NCBI RefSeq assembly: GCF_000764305.2
Contig: NW_025930738.1
Coordinates: 216,014-280,013 of the forward strand
DNA from: Hyalella azteca
Taxonomy: Eukaryota; Arthropoda; Malacostraca; Amphipoda; Hyalellidae
Length of the DNA: 64,000 bases
Direction: 5' to 3'
A program made the position numbers and the translations under genes. Positions 14,013 through 24,649 of the stretch are shown here, in pieces (the first letter of the stretch is position 1; each line of letters begins with the position of its first letter). Under the pieces are notes generated by a model. That model was given only the letters and a program-made list of their open reading frames with translations, was not told where the DNA came from and made no database searches.

Positions 14013-14316
14013 AGATGAACGCTGGAACACAATTTCGCCAATTCCGGGTTAACAAATTCTCTGAAAAAGCTGGCCTTTAGTAGTTTAAAATTTTTGCACA
14101 ATTTTTGAAAAATTTGGGACTGGGTAAATCTTTATTCCTAACGAACGTTTACCAGCTCATGATAACATCCTATCTCCGGAGCTTCTACTCCATAGATTTT
14201 CGATATTGAAAGGTTACGAATGTTGTTTTTGATTAATGTGTGGAGCTGTTGGTAACGAGCTTCTCTCGAACCATTATGTACCTGCGATACTAACGTGTAT
14301 GATAGTAGCACGACTT

Positions 14317-14565
14317 GGGCAGGGTGGCCCAGTGGTTACAGTTCAGAGTACCAAGATTGGAGCAGAGAGGCGCGGGTTCGATCCCAGCTCTGTGCGCCAG
14401 TTTCTGGTCAGAATCGGCGAGGAGGCCGGGCGGTTAAGCATAGCAGAATTGTAGCAGTGAGTTGCGAGTTCGAGACCGCAAAATGCTGTGAACGTTCTGC
14501 GATGTTAAGAATCGGCGACAGGCCTACGGCCTAATAAACGCTGAAACCGCTATTATTATTATTGT
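14317..14565 (+). mobile_element. tRNA-derived SINE, fuller copy
   Basis: Pol III promoter elements are clear: A box TGGCCCAGTGG at 14325-14335 and B box GGTTCGATCC at 14375-14384. A body with GAATCGGC repeats follows, then a 3' tail ending AACGCTGAAACCGC and an ATT-repeat run. The first 130 bp match the copy at 1-128. The ATT tail is typical of SINEs that borrow a LINE 3' end. The partner LINE is not in the window. Confidence 0.8.
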
Positions 14566-16022
14566 CTGTATGCATATTTTATCTTCGTCGGGCGTAGACC
14601 CTAAATCCGCCTCCGCCGTGGTCAGTACATGTTCTTAGCCGACCAGTGTTTTACTATCTGTGTTGTTCAGTGGTAACGCTTATACAATTAATGATTTCAA
14701 TTATAGTTTAAAGTAATGTTTAATAGTCTATTTGGTGTGAAATATAATCGCGATGTTCAAATTGTAAGAATAGCATTTAATTTCATGTTTCTAAAAGAAT
14801 TCTCATTCATTTACCGTATAAAACTGAATAAAAAAGCAAATTCCGAAGAGCGTCTTTAAAGCGTACAATAAATCTCAGAAGTGCTGATTGCCAATAAATG
14901 AAGTTTGATCACTTCGGGCCCTGTAAGCCATTAGCAGCGTAATGAGAAAAAGATTTCAGTCATCATCATCAATCAAGTTAACGATTCCGCTTTCTGGCAG
15001 AATTTTGACTGAACTAAAGCCTGACTTATGTCTTCAACACATGAAATGTGTCAATAATTTACATATATTTAGTGGAACAACTTACAAATTTGTTATTTGA
15101 AAGCCTTGTACTTCAATGAAATATTGCAGACGAGCTCTACTAATTGCGAAGTATGCGTTTTCGATTTCTGCTTTTAACGTTCATTGCAATGTCTATTAAA
15201 TTCTTAATTTATTATTAGAATATATTAAAGCTCTTAATCAGTTCTTTCACAATTCATTTGGAAATTTTCACAAATTAATTGTTCTTATGCAGCTGAAAAT
15301 AAAAATAGAAATGTTACAGATAACTCATCGTACGATAATAGCGAGAGCCATCTTGTTAGAGCAATAGATACTGACAAAGAGAGAGTGTACTTTAGGGTGT
15401 TTAATCATGAGCGATATTGTTGTGGATGCAACAACAACACACGGCAAGGTGCATATAAGTATTCATAAGATGAGAAAAAAAATACGTTTAATGGCACGTC
15501 ACCCAAAAACGCATACACACCTGCGGAAGATTTGGAACTAAGCTCGATGGTATAGATTTTACGATCAAAAACGACTCAATCATCGTTAGCAATGATCGAA
15601 TTAGGAATATAAGTTGATATTAAGCTGCTATGAGCAGCATGTTAGGAACGATCGCTTCCAAAACGATGGCAAACATTTGTAGTGTCGCCTTAATGTTCGC
15701 ATATACATTAAACTCATGGAATGCACTCAAGCGAAAAAGGGCAAATTCGGGGTATTTCTAGAGGTGCTGCTGCGTATTTTCGTCACAATGCTGAGGCTCT
15801 CGACACGGGCGGCCTGAAGGAGACGAATGAAAAATACGAATTTAACTTCGTGCTTTTTTCGAGGTAATAGTATATGAAAGATATGTCCCTCACGGATATA
15901 ATTCGTTGGATAATACTTATAATTATTGCTTAGTGATGAAAAAATAACGTTTAACTTCGTACAAATCACTAAATGAATCCATTTCACCGCGTGAACAATC
16001 GGCTTCTTCGCAGGCTTTTCAG
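14566..16022. other. upstream region of lectin-like gene A
   Basis: AT-rich and without a recognisable gene. By analogy with B, C and D, a leader exon of gene A is expected here, but none could be placed. TGCATATAAGT at 15450-15460 could be a TATA-type element; this is a guess. Confidence 0.35.
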
Positions 16023-16028
16023 GACAAA

Positions 16029-19000
16029 ATGTGGTTGAAGGTTTTGACATTGGCGTGCGTCGTAAACACGTTGCTGCCGTCCATGGCAGTGAACTCATCA
16101 TTGGTCGACAATTTGTGGAAGATTGTACCTGGCGATGTCTCATCCGCCCCGGCAACCGACAAACTTCAATTCACTTCGCCATCGCTTGTTGTCTGCGCTG
16201 CTCAGGCTACTGCTGCTCAAAGCAGCTTCTTCTGCCACGACAAAGTCACGTGCGTCATCATCACAAAGAGTATATTAACTGGATACCTCGGTGTTCCATC
16301 AGCTTCGCTGGAATGGAAGTGCTACTTAACAGGTAAATCTCGAAGAAGACAAAGACCAGACTTGTATTAAAATTAGATTTAACAGAGAAACCCGTGATTG
16401 TGCTACACAAGGCCTCAGTAATAGATGATTTTTCAAAATTTATTAAACAAATAGCTTGATTTTATGAATATATTTTGTAGATATAACCGCTCATTCTCTT
16501 TTATCTAAAAAGTAATTATTGTTAGTTGCATTGCTGTCAATGGAGTATACAGCACATTTTTTATGGCATCACAGGCCCGTGGTGCCGTCCCCCCTTCATG
16601 CAAGTACGGGACTTGGGCTGCCTTCAGTTCGACATCAACAATTTGATGAATTTCTCAGCTGCGAGGACCTCCTGCCCGCCCCCCGCCACCCTCTGGTACC
16701 CCAAGTCCGACCAACAGGCTGCAACCATCGCCGACTACCTCACCAACCAAAGTGAGTACTCAATGTGTTGTTTCGGTTTTAAGGCTTACTCATCGATCAT
16801 TGAAAATAGTGAGTTTTGCATAGTTGTGAATAAAAATTCCTATTCCTTGATAATCATTCCTCGTTGTTTAGTTTCGCCTTCGGTCTGAAATCCGTGAACT
16901 TCACACCAAGTAAAACTGATGCATTGGTATGACGACAATTTCAATTTATCGTCGTTAAAGGGAAGCTGTAAAATTTCATCTTTTCATATCAATACGAAAC
17001 TCCACAACAAAGTATTTTAGGAAATATTTTTCATCGAAACATACCACAAATCAGAGAAATTTTGAAATTTCAGGGTACCCTGCCCCCGCTGGAGGAGTGT
17101 GTGGATCTTCGGTCCCTCTGCCGGACGGTTACCCTGGTCCCTGCCGCCCTACTGGAACAGCCACCTGCTGCAACGCGACAGGTGTTTGTGGAGGTACCAC
17201 CGCCGACTGCACCTGCCCTACGTGTATCAACTACAGGAGTAATTTCATTTTTTCTTCCTGAATATATATATAATAAATATATGTTACACGCAAAATTATT
17301 GGATTACAGTTTTCTTCATATCTCAAGTTGACGTGCAAGATAATATTTTACCTAATACTTGGTCACTTTATTGCAAATGATACTAGAAACATTGTATAGA
17401 ATGGATATTGAAAAGTAAGCAGTGTTTAGATTTATTAAACAAAATAGAAAAATTAACCCAAGCATAAGTATTGGGTACATGTTCAAAAATGAACAAATAC
17501 AACTTTTTTAAAAATACTAAAAATTCGCATTTCACTTTATACGTTCCACTAATCTCATATCGTTATCTAACTGGCCAATCACATCAGTTAGCCAGTTTGC
17601 CATTGTTTGCAAGATTTTGTGTTACGGTGAAGATATTTATCAGCTTCATCTTTAAAATTTAATTTAAAATGCCTAAAACTCGAGAGTTGGCGACAGATTT
17701 GCGTCAAAAGATCATCGATTGTCACAAGAAAGGGGAGGGGTGTCGAATAGTAGCCAAGGAGCTTGATCTTTCATCAAGAACAGTTGGAAATATCATCAGG
17801 AAGCTATCATCCTGATTATATCATCCGAGCATGCTGCTGCTAACCTTCCAAGACCTGGTCGTCCATGTAAAATAATAGACGATAATGATAAGTGGATTAG
17901 TAGACAGGTACAGAAGAACCCGTTTTTTTCTCGCGGTGAAATTAAAAGTGACCTAGAGGAACCTAGGATTGATGTAGAAAATTACACAAACAGCAGAGCT
18001 CTAAATCGTACTGGTCTTATGTCAAGATTCGATCAAATTCCTTTTGCAAAGTTCGATTTTTGGTTTGTCCGACCAGGATTTTGTCTGATTTCACAATTCT
18101 TTTGGTTTTTCAATTGTCGGTACTTCAACAGAGGAACCTTTCATGAGGATCTCGACATAAGACCAATACGATTTAAAGCTCTGCTGATAGTGTAATTTTC
18201 TACATCATTCCCAGCTTCCTCCAGGTCACTTTTATTCTTACCACTAGTAACAAACGGTTTCTTCTGTGCCTTTCTACTAATTCACCTTTCATTACCGTCT
18301 GTTAGTTTTCTTGGCCAATCAGGTCTTGGAAGGTTAGAAACAGCATGCTCGGATAAAACCATCAGGATGATAGCTTCCTGATGATATTTCCAATTGTACT
18401 TAATGATAGACCAAGCTCCTTGGATATTATTCGATATACCCCTTCCCTTTGTTGTAAAAATCGACGATCTTTTGCCGCAAATCTGTCGTCAATGCTCGAG
18501 TTTTAGCCATTTTAAATAAATTTTAAATACGAAGCTGATTAATATCTTCACTGTAACACAAAATCTTGTAAACAATGGCAAACTGATATGATTGGCCGTA
18601 TAGATAACGATATGAGATTAATGGAACGTCTAAAATGAAATGCGAATTTTGAGTATTTTTAAAAAAGTTATTTCTGTTCATTTATGCACATGTATACCCA
18701 ATACTTTTGCTTGGGTTAATTTTTCTATTTTGTTGAATAAAATCTTGACACTGCTTACTTTTCAATATCCTTTCTACATAATGTTTCTAGTATCATTAGC
18801 AATATACTGATCATATATTAGGTAAAATATCGCACTTTAAATTGAGATATAAAGAAAACTACAATGAATCCAATACTTTTGGGTGTGGTTTTGAACACAA
18901 ACTGTCCATGATATTCAACATTTGAGTGTCAAGATCCGTCATCTGGCAACATGTGTGATAATTTGGATAACAATGAATTGCACTTATGACCAGTTATTCA

Positions 19001-19280
19001 TTTGACAAAGGCTTTATTGGTAATGCCCTTTGTAACAGCTGTAGCCAAGGCCTTCTGGACGGGATTCCAAAGAAAAGCCGGCGTCTGGACGTACGACGAC
19101 AACCGCACCGTCATGGACACTCTGGGCGTGGCTCCCTGGGGTCCCATTGACCCGAAAAATACTTACGACTGTGCCGCGATCTTCTTCGCTCCCGCATATA
19201 ATACCTACTACCAGTATTCGGATGTGAACTGCACCGCTTCTAGTTATGCCAGCATCTGCCTGTGGCCAGAACTAGCCTGA
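16029..19280 (+). CDS. lectin-like gene A: PAN-like, split CTLD and hevein-like module
   Basis: Four exons, 16029-16332, 16575-16751, 17074-17238 and 19039-19280, with GT-AG borders and phase-1 introns, sum to 888 nt (295 residues). Exon 1 starts six bases after an acceptor. It encodes a hydrophobic signal peptide (MWLKVLTLACVV...) and a module with cysteines spaced like a PAN/apple domain. Exon 2 (WCRPPF, DLGCLQFD, FSAARTSC) matches the first half of a C-type lectin domain. Exon 3 (VCGSSVPLPDG, CCNATGVCGGTTADC) has the CC-x5-C-x6-C spacing of hevein-type chitin-binding domains. Exon 4 (AFWTGF, WTYDDNRTV, APWG, YSDVNC, ICLWPEL) matches the second lectin half. The calcium/sugar motifs EPN, QPD and WND are absent, so classical sugar binding is doubtful. 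N-glycosylation sites NAT, NRT and NCT are present. Exon 1 is far more divergent from B, C and D than the other exons. Intron 3 carries a Tc1 foldback. Family roles (immune or glycan recognition) are inference. Confidence 0.85.
17669..18036 (+). pseudogene. Tc1 transposase N-terminal fragment, left arm
   Basis: Starts MPKTRELATDLRQKIIDC and runs through a helix-turn-helix (IVAKELDLSSRTVGNIIRKL), the Tc1 paired-like DNA-binding domain. It meets a stop at about 17814, then continues in other frames to a region resembling the RALNRTGLMSR segment. The DDE catalytic domain is absent. Dead element. Confidence 0.75.
18146..18510 (-). pseudogene. Tc1 transposase N-terminal fragment, right arm
   Basis: Minus-strand start at 18510 gives MAKTRALTTDLRQKIVDF and then degenerates. 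Further inward the DNA matches the left arm's RALNR-region in reverse. No catalytic domain is present. It forms the second arm of the foldback. Confidence 0.7.
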
Positions 19281-19742
19281 GCAAATCTATCAGTCCTTGA
19301 CACTGAGACATTCATTAACAGGGCCAAGAAGTCCTTCACCATTGCCTCTGAACGAGTGAATTTTGACCATTCTACGTCTCTCACCTTCTGCACCGATAAT
19401 TTGAGAAAATTATAAAGATATTTATTTGAATTTTGTGCTTTATTTACTACTTTCAAATCTCACTATAGCTAGTTTTAAAGTATCAATTATATGTGTTCAA
19501 ACAAGAAGTGACTTCGCAATAAACTCTCAATTGGACGATGTTGCGCACTCCTTAGACTATTGAAAATAGACTGAATTAATTTCGATTACCAGGATTGCAA
19601 CGCACTCGAGACCGGCACATTTAAGTTCATAACTTCTATGTATTCTAGAATCTGGATGAACGGCGTACACAACTGCTATTGATTTTGGTTCTCGTTTTTG
19701 GCAAGATTAGAAACAATGTGCATAAGATTTGAAACAATGTGC

Positions 19743-19862
19743 ATATTTCATGCAGTTAAGTAATTGGATAATCGCCTTGTTGTGCCGTTTACCGGGCCAA
19801 GTATTATTCACAATAATCAGATCTCGGCGCCATCACTGCGAGCGTCATCGGGCAGTTCTAAA
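19743..19862 (+). repeat. dispersed repeat, copy 2
   Basis: Same 115-bp repeat as at 13895-14012, with the shared end TATTCACAATAAT and GGCGCCATCACTGCGA. It lies about 460 bp after the stop codon of gene A. Confidence 0.55.
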
Positions 19863-19989
19863 TCTAGTAAATTATTTCTAAATCAAGTTCCAGATTCATG
19901 ATTGCAAGGTCGCATACGTCTAACTTGTCACTCCTCCATCTTGACCCACGAACTCAATTTTTTTCGAGACTTTTTTATCCCAATTCCAA

Positions 19990-22900
19990 GTGATTGATTT
20001 ATTAATAAGGGATGAATTTATAAATTCTGAATTATGGAGAGTTTTCTATGCAAATAACCCATTAAATTGTACTGATTCTTATGACCCGACGTCTGCCTCG
20101 TAACATATACAAGACGTGCAGAAATGAAATTTGCACGTCTTTGACATTTGAAATTTGGAAATGACATAAGTACGTAGAAAAGGTATCGTAGATACGGTTC
20201 AAAACAAAACTTGAAACTATTTATTGAACAACTTCAACGTGGTTTTCAAATTGATAGCTGGAGACTCATCCTTGATGACGAGTCTCTGATAGTCTTGATA
20301 GCCTCAGTTTTTGCCAGTCATATAGTATCGGGGCACCGCATGATGATGCTGCAGTGGAGGCTTCCAATGTCGCGCGGGTGATGGCTTCGCTGTGAGCCTC
20401 CCTCATATGGTTCTTTGGCCCTCCAGTTTAATTATAGGTGGCATATGAGTCGATGTCGCAAGGTTGTGCAGGCTAAACCGATATAATTTACAACTTGGAG
20501 GTCTACAACCTTCTTTCGTGCCGGAAAATCTGTAAATAACATTGGTTTCTTGCAGTGGTCCCGATTTTAAACGTGGTTTAGTTTTCATGATTAAATTCTT
20601 GATTTGCTTGTTTTTGTAGTTGTGACAATAAGGTAACAGAACGAAATGATAGTTTGTTTACTTTATTTTTTTATTATTATAACTGCATATAATCAGGAGC
20701 AAAAAATGATACTATGATCATCATTGCCCCATTTTGCGTTGTGCAGTTAATGCTATTTTGTACAATTGAATTGAGGACTCTTTCATCTGTCCCATAACTA
20801 ATGTTTATCTGGTTTTGATAGCGAATTCTGGTGCGCAGTCTTTCAATGTGGATTCATACGTTTGTTTTAGATATGCTCGAAAATTTGAAATTTCTGTGTT
20901 GATAGTTTTGTTCGCATAACCGTTGTTTAAGAGAATTTTCTTACAGGTCCGGAGTTCAGCTTTGAAGTCACGAGCGTTCAATGTATGAGGGTGCGTATAT
21001 ATGATGCTGATTTTGTAGAGGAGGGGACATTCGCATTCTTCGTTCAGGACCTTTCCAACGTCCGTAGGTTTCCGATAAATTTTTGTGAAGAACGAAAGAA
21101 CCTGTATGTTCAGGAAAGGAAAGGAAACCATCCATCATTTGATCTTCGTCTCAAGTGATAACGAAGATGTCGTCGATATATCGACAGTAAAGATCGGATT
21201 TAATATGTGAATCTAACAACATTTGGTTTTCGAATTCACACATGTAGAATTCGACGAATGTTGGACCATGAGGACTTCCCATGGCTACATCGTTTATTTG
21301 CTGATATATTTTGTTATCTGGAGTCCGGGAAGGCGATTCTGAAGTACAGAGGCGGAGGAGATCAAGTGAAATATTTTCAGGGATTGATGAGGCCGGCAAA
21401 GTTTCATTAGAGTAGACATGTTAGAGTAGAATAGAATAGAAGTGTCGGCGTTGAAGACATAGGCCCATGGCCTGTTGCCGATTCTTGAACTTTTCGTGAC
21501 TTGATTCACAAGGGATCCGGCATTTGGAACCCGATCTTTCCATAACTGACATAACTGATTGATTGAGATAGCTGCTGGACTTATTGCCTGCTCCGTAATT
21601 TGCTAGGCATTTTAAGACTGAACATATGCTCCTGCATAGCTTCGTCTAAACTGTGTTAGCTGTATTTATTAATTTGTTAGCTCTCCATTGAAGTTATTCT
21701 ATAGGGTCTCGTCCGACGCGACGGAATTTTGGATATGGTTTCACTTGTTTGTGATATATTGTCAGTTTTCTCCAAAATAGCGAAGATGTTGCTCTTTTCA
21801 GCTTTCCTAATTACAATTTTTGTTGTTATCTCTTAATTGTTTTGCTCTCAGGTGTAAAGCTGGGGTTAGGATGAGGTCGGCGAACCTCACTGCGGCTTCG
21901 GCTCGTAATTGATCTTTTAGGTCAGGGTTGATGTTGATTTTAACTTCGTTTTTGAGTTTCATAAAGGAATCCTTTAGCAACTCGTGTTCAATTTTATTCT
22001 TGGTTTTGCTGAATTTGGACATTAAAATACAATTCAGTCCAAGGTTCAGAAATTCCCTTTGCTCCTTGCTCAGGGTGTAAGAGGAGAAGTTGATGAATCC
22101 TTCCGTAATATTCGGTAGACAGATGTCCCATCTGTTCTGCGAAAATTGAGTTTGAGTTTGCGAAAAGTCCGAAGATTCGCACTTTCGTCGTAGGAGTCAC
22201 GGAGCTTGTTTAATTCATCAGTGATCTTTAAACAGAGTTCGGGGCTTGGGATGTAAGAGGTAGACGCTAAATATTCTTCGAGTTTTCGAGCTTCAGATTT
22301 TCAAATGTCGAAAGTATTAATTTTGCATCTTGCAGGTGCAATATTATGATGCCCGATTTTAATGATGAAGCAGGAGTGAATCAAATTATAATGTCAATGG
22401 AAACAATTCTGTTCTGAAATTGATAAGATTTCTCCTCAACAATCAAGAGCTACAGAAATTGATTACAGAAATTGATTTTATTTTCAACATTCACGAATGA
22501 GCCACTGGACGTCAGGCTTCAAAAAAAATCGAAGTGATAACTTTACCAGCTCCAGCTGATTTAATATTCAGATTCTTCTACTCAACTTATGTTAGCCGTT
22601 ACTAACTTTGTCCTTACCTTGAACTTGATAATTTCTCTTCGGTCTTGAAATCCAATCAAAATTCGGCATTTAACACGCTCAATTTAATCACCCAAATTTT
22701 GATCACTTGAGATCACAAACATGATAGGAAGTAAATATTATATTTCTTCAAACATATAACCTTTTGGGCTGCTTATCATGGTCAGAATTAAAATTTTTAC
22801 TGAATAACTAAAAAAATCTAACTGGTCAACTTTGTGCGAGCTTGCGCTCATCAACATCTCTCAAAATGTACGATTTTTAATTTCGCCTATAGTTCGTTTA

Positions 22901-22990
22901 TTGTTGTTAGAACAATAATTGAAGAACCAGTTTTTGTTTTTATATTATAATTATACATGGCTTAAATAGTAAAGTTGCGGCCCAGCATTC
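19990..22990 (-). mobile_element. Penelope-like retroelement, copy 1, degenerate
   Basis: Minus-strand pieces in order: an N-terminal helical region (22200-21807), reverse transcriptase pieces (21399-21151: INDVAMGSP, then YCRYIDDIF, the catalytic DD motif), a post-RT part (21131-20805: LPFLNIQ then YRKPTDVG, typical of Penelope-like elements), and a C-terminal piece (20588-20403: IYRFSG, then KLYRFSLHNLATSTHM) that looks like a degraded GIY-YIG endonuclease. Stops and frameshifts break it throughout. About 230 bp of the RT core is replaced by a SINE-like insertion at 21415-21640. An imperfect hairpin GAGACTCATCC/TGACGAGTCTC lies at 20263-20289. The shared segment recurs at 35661-38757. True element ends are unknown. 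Confidence 0.8.
21415..21640 (-). mobile_element. SINE-like insertion replacing part of the Penelope RT
   Basis: Absent from the second Penelope-like copy, which has about 310 bp of RT sequence here instead. Read on the minus strand it has a GGGTTCCAAAT B-box-like motif, then AAGAATCGGCAACAGGCC. The latter resembles the 3' part of the SINE at 14317-14565 (AAGAATCGGCGACAGGCC). It ends in a TCTAT-type tail, so it is probably a related SINE with a shared LINE-derived 3' end. Confidence 0.55.
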
Positions 22991-24250
22991 ATCATGATGA
23001 ACCCACCGTTCTGTTTGAACTTTTGTAGTCGAACCGCAGTTATTTTTAATTTATTCACCGAACTTTTTCATCATGAAACCAATCATTGATAGCAGGTGTA
23101 TAATATAAATAATTAGAAACCAGTGTGTAATTGTGTATGGATGAGAATATATTATTGTATTAATAAATAAACGAGCCTATTATAAGGTTATGTAATGACG
23201 CTGCATTAAAAAAACTTTACTGTATGCCGAAAGAATATATAATATTTCTAAAACATTTCCTGCGCACCTTGTGTGAATTTTTATACTGTGACGTATGTAT
23301 TTTCACTCTTAATGATAAATAACGGCCTGCTATCAAATGCAGTACACCATTAATGCCGAGCCATAGGCCCAAATGGCAGCATTAATCCCTATGCTTACTG
23401 AAATATAGTGACATATACCACTATAGTGATGTGGAATGAACAATATATACAAAAATGTATTCATATAACTTTGCTTAGAGTCAATTCATTTTTTTTATTT
23501 CGTGTACGTCGTTTAATCAGGTCGTGGCGGTTAAAATGTGGACGGCCATTTGGTTAGCAAATAAAACTACTGTGTGGCAAGACAATGTAAGCAAAAACGG
23601 GTTCTTTAGTTCAATTTATATTAGACAGACCTCCTCCATTAATATTAATATGTAATTGAAAACCTTATGAAGAATAATTCTTTTACTGCACATGCTGGCA
23701 GCTTCTATTCAAGCATGAATCAATGCGAACCAAAATGAGAGGCAGTTGTACATGGCGTGTATACCTCATTATCCTTTGTCTTGGAATTGATCCAATGAAC
23801 ACCGTGGTTGACAAGGCAAATAAATAGCGAGCTCTGAGCTAAAATCATGTGAGATTTCCTGGGCATTCCATATTATCTTCTGAAGATCCAAATCACAGAC
23901 CCAGTGCAATACACATTGACTTCTCGTTTAAGAATATCAATGTTCACAGACGTTATCAATATTTAATAAATCACTGTCAGTGATCTCGGGGCTGCGTCTG
24001 ACTGATAATCTATATGTGCTGACTCGGAGGGAAGTATCATGATAAAATATTAAATCCATTCGTGCTGTAATAGCGAATTTTCATTTTTGTTTTCTTATTA
24101 TTTTTTATTCGTGGTATTTATGTTCATCGTGGTCACAGACTAAATATATTTTCATTTTAAATTTCAAATTAAATGCGTAATTTCACAACATACGTGATAA
24201 ATTCAATATATAGATGAAACACCTGAAAGTTTGTGTAAAATGACTTAAGT
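22991..24250. other. intergenic DNA, nothing recognised
   Basis: AT-rich sequence between the Penelope-like segment and gene B. No ORF, RNA gene or clear repeat was identified. Confidence 0.4.
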
Positions 24251-24253
24251 ATT

Positions 24254-24541
24254 ACGAGTCTCTGAAAAATGTATGGAAAAAGTGGGTAAAAATATTTGTG
24301 AAATGCATGATAAGTATAAGGAAACGTATGTCAAATGTATGAAACATGGAAGAAAAATTTCTGAAAAATGCATGGAAAAGTATGCGATACATGTCGTTGA
24401 AAAAACCGAGCTCCAGTTAAATTGCATTGACGTCTGCTTCTTAGGCACAAAGAATACGACGACGGTATCCAGGATAATGGGCATCAAACACACTCACAAA
24501 AACGTACGTATAAATTGCCAGACAGTCCAATATATATTATA
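24254..24541 (+). CDS. small cysteine-repeat ORF, unknown
   Basis: An open frame, preceded by an in-frame TAA at 24245-24247, reads a lysine-rich repeat with regularly spaced cysteines: SEKCMEK, NICEMHDKY, VKCMKHG, SEKCMEKY. The first and last of these are near-identical. No signal peptide or start is evident, so it would have to be an internal exon or a decayed repeat. It ends just upstream of the leader exon of gene B. Function is unknown and coding status uncertain. Confidence 0.25.
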
Positions 24542-24649
24542 GATAATGTGAGGTCAATGTCATGAGCGGTCACTCTCTTCCTTGCCCTGTTGCTGTTGTC
24601 ACCCAAAGTGCTCCGCTCTTCAGCTCCGAACACAAACACTGAGAAGAGA

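Larger units (their letters stand above)
17285..18888. mobile_element. Tc1/mariner-derived foldback element in intron 3 of gene A
   Basis: The two outer ends are inverted copies: ATTGGATT and TTTTCTTCATATCTCAA on the left are mirrored at the right by TTGAGATATAAAGAAAA and AATCCAAT. Homology continues inward over about 700 bp on each arm, separated by a roughly 110-bp centre near 18036-18145. Both arms carry the beginning of a Tc1 transposase pointing inward. Arm identity is roughly 75-85 percent by eye, so the palindrome is old or arose from two different copies. The same intron in gene D lacks the whole insert. Confidence 0.85.

Noticed and set aside
14317..14390. Possible tRNA gene from the A and B boxes
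   Set aside because: No acceptor stem or anticodon arm folds properly, and the sequence continues into a SINE body also found at the window start.
15727..16155. 142-residue minus-strand ORF overlapping gene A exon 1
   Set aside because: Antisense shadow of exon 1; low-complexity ends and no family features.
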